Positions 59,377-64,000 of a stretch of DNA of 64,000 nucleotides are shown here, one piece after another. The stretch comes from Trifolium pratense (lineage: Eukaryota > Streptophyta > Magnoliopsida > Fabales > Fabaceae): contig NC_060060.1 of NCBI RefSeq assembly GCF_020283565.1, positions 40,982,001 through 41,046,000 of the forward strand, in the 5' to 3' direction. The position numbers and the translations under genes are program-made. The notes under the pieces are model-generated. The model was not told the origin of the DNA. It worked only from the letters and a program-made list of their open reading frames with translations, and did no database searches. Numbering within the stretch: the first letter of the stretch is position 1; each line of letters opens with the position of its first letter.

Positions 59377-60245
59377 ATGAATGATTTCTTACCACTTCCT
59401 CGTGGAGTAATCTTCAAACCCACCGATGAACAACTTATTGAGCACTACCTTAAGAATAAAATTGCTTCTGAAAAGATGGATTTTGATTTCATAGATCTTG
59501 ATCTCAATGAAATTGAGCCATGGGATATACCAGGTATGTATGGTACTTTTGTAAGATATAATTGATATATCTATATATATTAGTTAATTATTTGCAATGC
59601 TAACTCTAACTAGATATCTAATCTTAAATCTTTAATTGTGTTGAGATGCATGCAGAATTATGCAATATAGGATTTGGTGATAGACAAATAGGATGGTATT
59701 TTTTCGGTCGAAAAGACAAGTTTTCAGTTAGTAGGAATCATACATATATAACTACAAAAGCAGGATACTGGAGAGCAGAAGGAACTGGCTGTGCAATCTA
59801 CTCTGATGATGAGAATGACCATAATAGTCTCATTGGAATGAAAAAGCCTCTAGCCTTCTTTCAAGGAAGGGAACCTAATGGACTATTAAGTCAATGGTTC
59901 ATGTTTGAGTACCGCTTAGAAACTAATGAAGATGAAAGTGGCACTCTTCTTCAGGCTCAGGTTATATATTTATTTACTCATAATATCGCCTTTCTTTTCG
60001 ATAAAAACCATAGTCTATTTTCGAATTCTATTTTTGTCTACGCTACAGATTGTGTTGATTATTATTATTATTATTATTTTACATGAATTACAAATTTTCA
60101 GGAAGAAAGTTGGGTTTTATATAAAATGTTCAAGGAACCATTATTGCAAAAATTACTATTGCTCGAGAATCAACTTAGGCCATTGCTCAAGGGTTTACCG
60201 GCTGCAACAGTGGAGGAGAGCAATCAAAGGATTGGCCAGTACTAG
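59377..60245 (+). CDS. Short NAC-domain transcription factor
   Basis: Three exons (59377-59533, 59656-59960 and 60102-60245) join in frame to 201 residues. The NAC subdomains appear in order. A is LPRGVIFKPTDEQLIEHYL. B is IDLDLNEIEPWDIP. C is WYFFGRKDKFSVSRNHTYIT then KAGYWRAEGTG. D is IGMKKPLAFFQGREPNGLLS then WFMFEYRLE. E is SWVLYKMFKE. After E only about 37 residues follow, so the usual long C-terminal activation region is absent. NAC proteins bind CACG-type sites as dimers in the nucleus. Subdomain C deviates from the usual FF(S/T)xRDRKYPNGxRxNR pattern, as in divergent lineage-specific NACs. The start is the ATG at 59377; there is no earlier in-frame ATG back to 59302, and the A subdomain follows directly. 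Confidence 0.88.
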
Positions 60246-61585
60246 ACAAATTTTTTGTTGTTAGAAAATTTCAAACCATGAATTTCTAAGAGAGATTAAC
60301 AAATTATACATGAATTCATTATATTGATTTCCTTTAATGCTCAATTGTTTTCGTCTTTTCTTTATATTCGTGATGATGTATGAATATTAATTAGTTTTTA
60401 TGAGAAAGTGAATATTTTTCCTTCTACTTCTAGTTTCTATTTCTATATAAGATATATCGAAGCAGGGGCGGAGCTCCCTATGGTCTTGGGAGGGCCGCAG
60501 CCCGTCCCGAAATATTTCATTTTTACAAGGTCTATATTCATATTTTTATTAATATTAAAAAAAAATTATATGCCGTAAATTTTTATGTGTCGCAATAACA
60601 TATTAAATGATTTTGAATTTGTCTGAAGTTTTACGATCTATATGATATAAACTTTCAATCAAATGGTGAAGTTTATAAAATTTATATCGGTTAAAAACTT
60701 TATCAAGAGATGTAACATTCAGTTTCAAATTAGTTGTGCCATTTGAATTCACGAATATATCACGAACGCTTTTACTATGTGTAATGTGTTCATTTTCGAT
60801 CCAAAAAGCCTACTATTTAGCTATTTAGTTATATAATTTTGGTTTTTTATTTTAAAATTAAAGGTACTTTGCCAATTGTCACCACACCACTTGAATCTAT
60901 TAAACGTGTCCCCATTCACATGTCTCACAAAATAAATATTTTCACTAGGACTGTAAATAAGTCGAGTCGAATCTATTTGAGCTCGACTTGACTTGATAAA
61001 AATTGTCTCGGCTTGAAACTCAACTCGAGTTCAACACGAGCTATTTTTTTAGCTCGAATTCGGCTCATTTAGAGTTCACGGACAATTCGGTTCAGCTCGT
61101 TAATTGGAATCAGTTCGTTTTTAACTCGAAACTCAACTTAAGAGTTCGACATGATTTTTTTCTATTTATTATCTATTTTTTATATACCCTCTAATGTGAG
61201 ACTATTTATTTTTCAAATTCGTAAAAACACATTATTGTGCATGATGTTATCTATCAATTTTAATGTTACTCATTTTTATCCTATTATTATTAAGTGTTTG
61301 TCTTGGTCCCCTTAAGCTTGTGGTCAGAGGTTCGATTTTCGACTCATATGTATGGAGAAAAAATTCGATTGGAAGTGGAGTTTGAATGTTGAATAAAAAG
61401 TATGTTTAATTACCATGTTGATCACTAAATGATTTTAAAAAAATTTAAATAGATTCTTTAAATAAAATGTTAATTTGTAATTGATTTGATAATTTTATTA
61501 TGAACATTTAAATAATTTTTGAAATCGTCCCAGAGAATACAATGAAGACGGGTCTGTAGTCTGGCAACCACCACCTGCTACCGTA

Positions 61586-61813
61586 ACTAAGAAATTTTGT
61601 TTCTTTACGATCATATGCGTTTTTTTTTGAATGAGTATCAAGAACATTTCTTTCTTTCTTTCACCAAGAAATTATCTTTTTTTGTGATCATATGCGTTTC
61701 TTTTTTGAATGCGTATCAAGAACGGTTATTTCTTTCTTTAACCAAGAAATTCTCTTTTTTGTGATCATATGCGTTTCTTTTTTGAATTTTTTTGAATGAA
61801 TATCAAGAAATTG
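61586..61813. repeat. Three-copy tandem repeat, 77-78 bp period
   Basis: Units start at 61586, 61663 and 61741, each with ACCAAGAAATT (first unit ACTAAGAAATT), then GATCATATGCGTTTC or its close variant, GAATG and GTATCAAGAA. The last unit carries a small TTTTTTTGAATGAA insertion. Confidence 0.85.
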
Positions 61814-61872
61814 CGTCACAAATAAGGTCTTCTCCTCAATTCATTCAAACTTTATCTTTTTCTATTCTACGG

Positions 61873-63113
61873 CAAGGTTGTTAAAATCTCGTTTTAAAAC
61901 GCAAACTCTATCAATTCTATGTTTTTATGTATGACTTGCGTGTTAAATCAAAGCTAAATTAGTTTTGAGTGAAATCACACGTCAAAACGAGTTTACATGA
62001 TTTTACTCTGTGTAAAATCGGTAAAATCATCTAAACTCGCACGTTTTCACCTACAATAAAATCATTTAAATTCACATGTTTTTTATCTACTTGGATGATT
62101 CAAAATCTCAAAAGAATCTATTTTTTTAATAATAGTACATGTTAATAATTGGAGGAGTAACATTTTTTTATACTTACTTTTTATAATAGTGTACTTCATC
62201 TGTTTCTTTCTTATTAGGTTCAATGAATAATCATTAATGTATATGGTGTATATTATAGATCAACACATCGATTATTCTAAAAGTGAATTTTCACTTATAG
62301 TAGGAAATGGAGGAAGTACGTTAGAAAAATAAGAATTTTTAGTACTCATGTGTTTATAACAATATGTCTTCTTTTAATGCATGTGTCCCAAAATAAGAAA
62401 TTGAAAAAAAAATACAAAAGAATTATGAAAACAAGGGACACATACACGAAACATATAAGTAATTATATTTTGATGAAATAATAAAATATTACAAAATTTT
62501 ATGCAATCTAAATATAATAAGTTTTTTAATAAATAATAGATACATAAATGTAATAGGGGTTTCGTAAAAATAAAATAAGTGGGGTTAAAATTTACAATAC
62601 AAATCACTTTATATTTTTATCATATATAATAGTCATTCTTACATGACATGCATGATTTAAAGAGTCATATTTAATACATGGAAAAAAATGAAAGAATTAT
62701 TATTCTTTGCAATATATATTGATGGGTACGTATATAGTTATTGGTGCTATTTGTTGAGAAAATCAAGATTTTTTGATATGTATATTTTCAATCAACACCA
62801 ACAATATTTAATATTGAAATGCATGACTATAGTCATAATTAATTCATGAGAATAAGAGAAAATCAATTGGATGTGAATTATCTAATATTTAAAATAGATT
62901 TTTTAATTGAAAATAAATAATATATTAATTTTTTTATATTTTCTTTAATTAATATTCACCAGACTTAAATTTCTAGACTAAAAATAAAATTCTTAATATC
63001 AGAGATATATATATATATATGACGTAAACTCTATCAGTTTACGAGTCGAGTTTACGTTTCGCTTCCACCTAGACTAAATGAGTTGACGTAAAAACTCGAT
63101 TCTGACAACCTTG
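61873..63113. mobile_element. hAT-like non-autonomous element next to the PMEI fragment
   Basis: The ends CAAGGTTGTTAAAATCTCG and the complement of CAAGGTTGTCAGAATCGAG are inverted. TTCTACGG at 61865-61872 and TTCTATGG at 63114-63121 give an 8-bp target duplication with one mismatch. The 1241-bp element has no transposase frame. Within it a Stowaway-like MITE is visible at about 62194-62321 (TACTTCATCTGTTTC with GAAATGGAGGAAGTA). Confidence 0.75.
62194..62321. mobile_element. Stowaway-like MITE nested in the hAT-like element
   Basis: The inverted ends TACTTCATCTGTTTC and GAAATGGAGGAAGTA match the common plant Stowaway/Mariner MITE ends. The length is about 128 bp. Confidence 0.6.
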
Positions 63114-63244
63114 TTCTATGGTACTCATAGCATCTCTAAGGTTATATACTATGTAGTAGATGAAGCCTTGTGAGTGAATTTTCTTGATTTTGGTTTTTCA
63201 TATGTGCAATTGAAAGTTTCTGAATTGGAAGTCTTTTTAATTTG

Positions 63245-63697
63245 GGGTATGCGAGCGTGATTGGCCTAAGTGAGCGACAACTAGCCATGACTGCTCTATC
63301 AGTGAGCATATCCAGGACACGATCGAGTGCATCATTTGTGAAGAAGATATCAAAAGCAAGAGGCATCAAACCAAGGGAGTACATAGCCATTCAAGACTGC
63401 ATAGAAAACATGGGTGACAGTTTGGACAGTCTTAGCCAATCGGTTAGGGAGTTAGGCAGTATTGGTCATGCTGTTGGAGAGGATTTCGTTTGGCACATGA
63501 GCAACGTGCAAACTTGGGTCAGTGCTGCCCTTACTGATGATAACACTTGTCTTGATGGCTTTTCTGGTCCTTCCATGAAGGGAAATGTCAAGGCTGCCAT
63601 CAAGAATAGAGTTGTCAATGTTACTCAAATTACAAGCAACGCACTCGCTTTGGTCAATCGCTTTGCCTCGATTCATCGAACTGTTGAAACTCCTTAA
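63245..63697 (+). pseudogene. 5'-truncated pectinesterase (PME) inhibitor gene
   Basis: About 150 codons end at TAA 63697 and match the C-terminal two-thirds of the PMEI (DUF538-unrelated, PF04043-type) fold. They include the ALSVSISRT helix, the EYIAIQDCIENMGDSLDSL helix, the MSNVQTWVSAALTDDNTCLDGF segment and the final TSNALALVNRF helix. Two of the four structural Cys (in QDCIEN and NTCLDG) remain; the N-terminal Cys pair, helical hairpin and signal peptide are absent. Upstream the frame meets a stop at 63221 with no ATG before 63287. PMEI genes are normally intronless or have no intron here, so this looks like a broken gene; a missed upstream exon is not excluded. Apoplastic inhibition of pectin methylesterase or invertase would be the normal role. 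Confidence 0.75.
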
Positions 63698-64000
63698 ATT
63701 GGTCAGTTGTATTGTCAACCGCTTTGTTCAACTGTACTATTGTCAATGTTTTCCCTTAACTGATGAAAAGTCTCTCTTCTACCAATGAGTTGGATGGTGT
63801 TTTTCTTTTTTTGAAATTGAAATTAAAAGCATTAAACATATGAAAAAAACTTAGATACAGTTACATATACATTGTTGATACCGTTCCCCCAATAAAAAAC
63901 AACACGTCATTCTTTAATCCATGTCACTAACTGATAGTGATATTTTCGTTATGTCTGAAGCACCGTCCCGTTATTAAAAGAAATTTTGTTTTTTTTAAGG
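63698..64000. other. Downstream flank to window end
   Basis: A 3' region with no further gene visible; the window ends here. Confidence 0.5.

Larger units (their letters stand above)
60246..63241. other. Intergenic region after the NAC gene
   Basis: Contains a transposon-end-like AGGGGCGGAGCTCCC at 60466-60480, a Ser/Arg-codon-like array of GAGTCGAG motifs at 60957-61150 that resembles a hAT subterminal region (60950 TAGGACTGTAAATAAGTCG), a 77-bp tandem repeat (61586-61813) and the element at 61873-63113. No intact gene is recognised. Confidence 0.5.

Overview
This is plant nuclear DNA. It is AT-rich, genes carry many short GT-AG introns, and intergenic space is filled with SINEs, MITEs and retrotransposon debris. 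Gene content and the tRNA-derived repeats suggest a dicot with a compact genome, most likely a legume of the Medicago type; the species is an inference. No bacterial, organellar or viral gene was seen.

Layout. (1) 1-8.9 kb: an intronless AT-hook/PPC (AHL) gene on +, then about 7 kb of repeats. (2) 8.9-16.4 kb: a 19-exon armadillo-repeat kinesin (ARK) on -. (3) 16.4-24.4 kb: no recognisable gene; a foldback element with a 9-bp target duplication, a 104-bp palindrome made of two Helitron-like ends, SINEs, and an insert with an 18-bp target duplication. (4) 24.4-28.1 kb: a four-exon DUF2499/Ycf49-like plastid membrane gene on -, with a 2.5-kb last intron. (5) 28.7-36.8 kb: two tandem eight-exon BASS-family plastid transporters on -. 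Intron 7 of the upstream-coordinate copy holds a hAT-like element containing a MITE containing a SINE. (6) 39.1-41.1 kb: a TVP38/TMEM64 (VTT) membrane protein gene on +. (7) 41.6-46.7 kb: a complete non-autonomous LTR retrotransposon with two 461-bp LTRs that read as identical, a 5-bp target duplication, a tRNA-Met-type primer site, and no gag-pol. (8) 49.5-52.2 kb: an LRR receptor-like kinase on + whose catalytic Asp is Asn. (9) 52.8-55.3 kb: an ACS10/ACS12-type aminotransferase homologue on - that lacks the PLP-binding lysine. (10) 59.4-60.2 kb: a short NAC-domain gene on +. (11) 61.9-63.7 kb: a hAT-like element, then a 5'-truncated pectinesterase-inhibitor gene.

The genes are independent plant loci (chromatin/transcription, cytoskeleton, plastid transport, endomembrane, signalling, metabolism) and do not form a pathway or operon. 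All spliced models below were built by hand from GT-AG sites, and every exon join keeps the reading frame. I found no convincing new biological system. The best leads are the lysine-less aminotransferase, the young non-autonomous LTR element with hairpin tandem repeats, the three-level nested insertion in a BASS intron, and several transposon footprints with clean target duplications.
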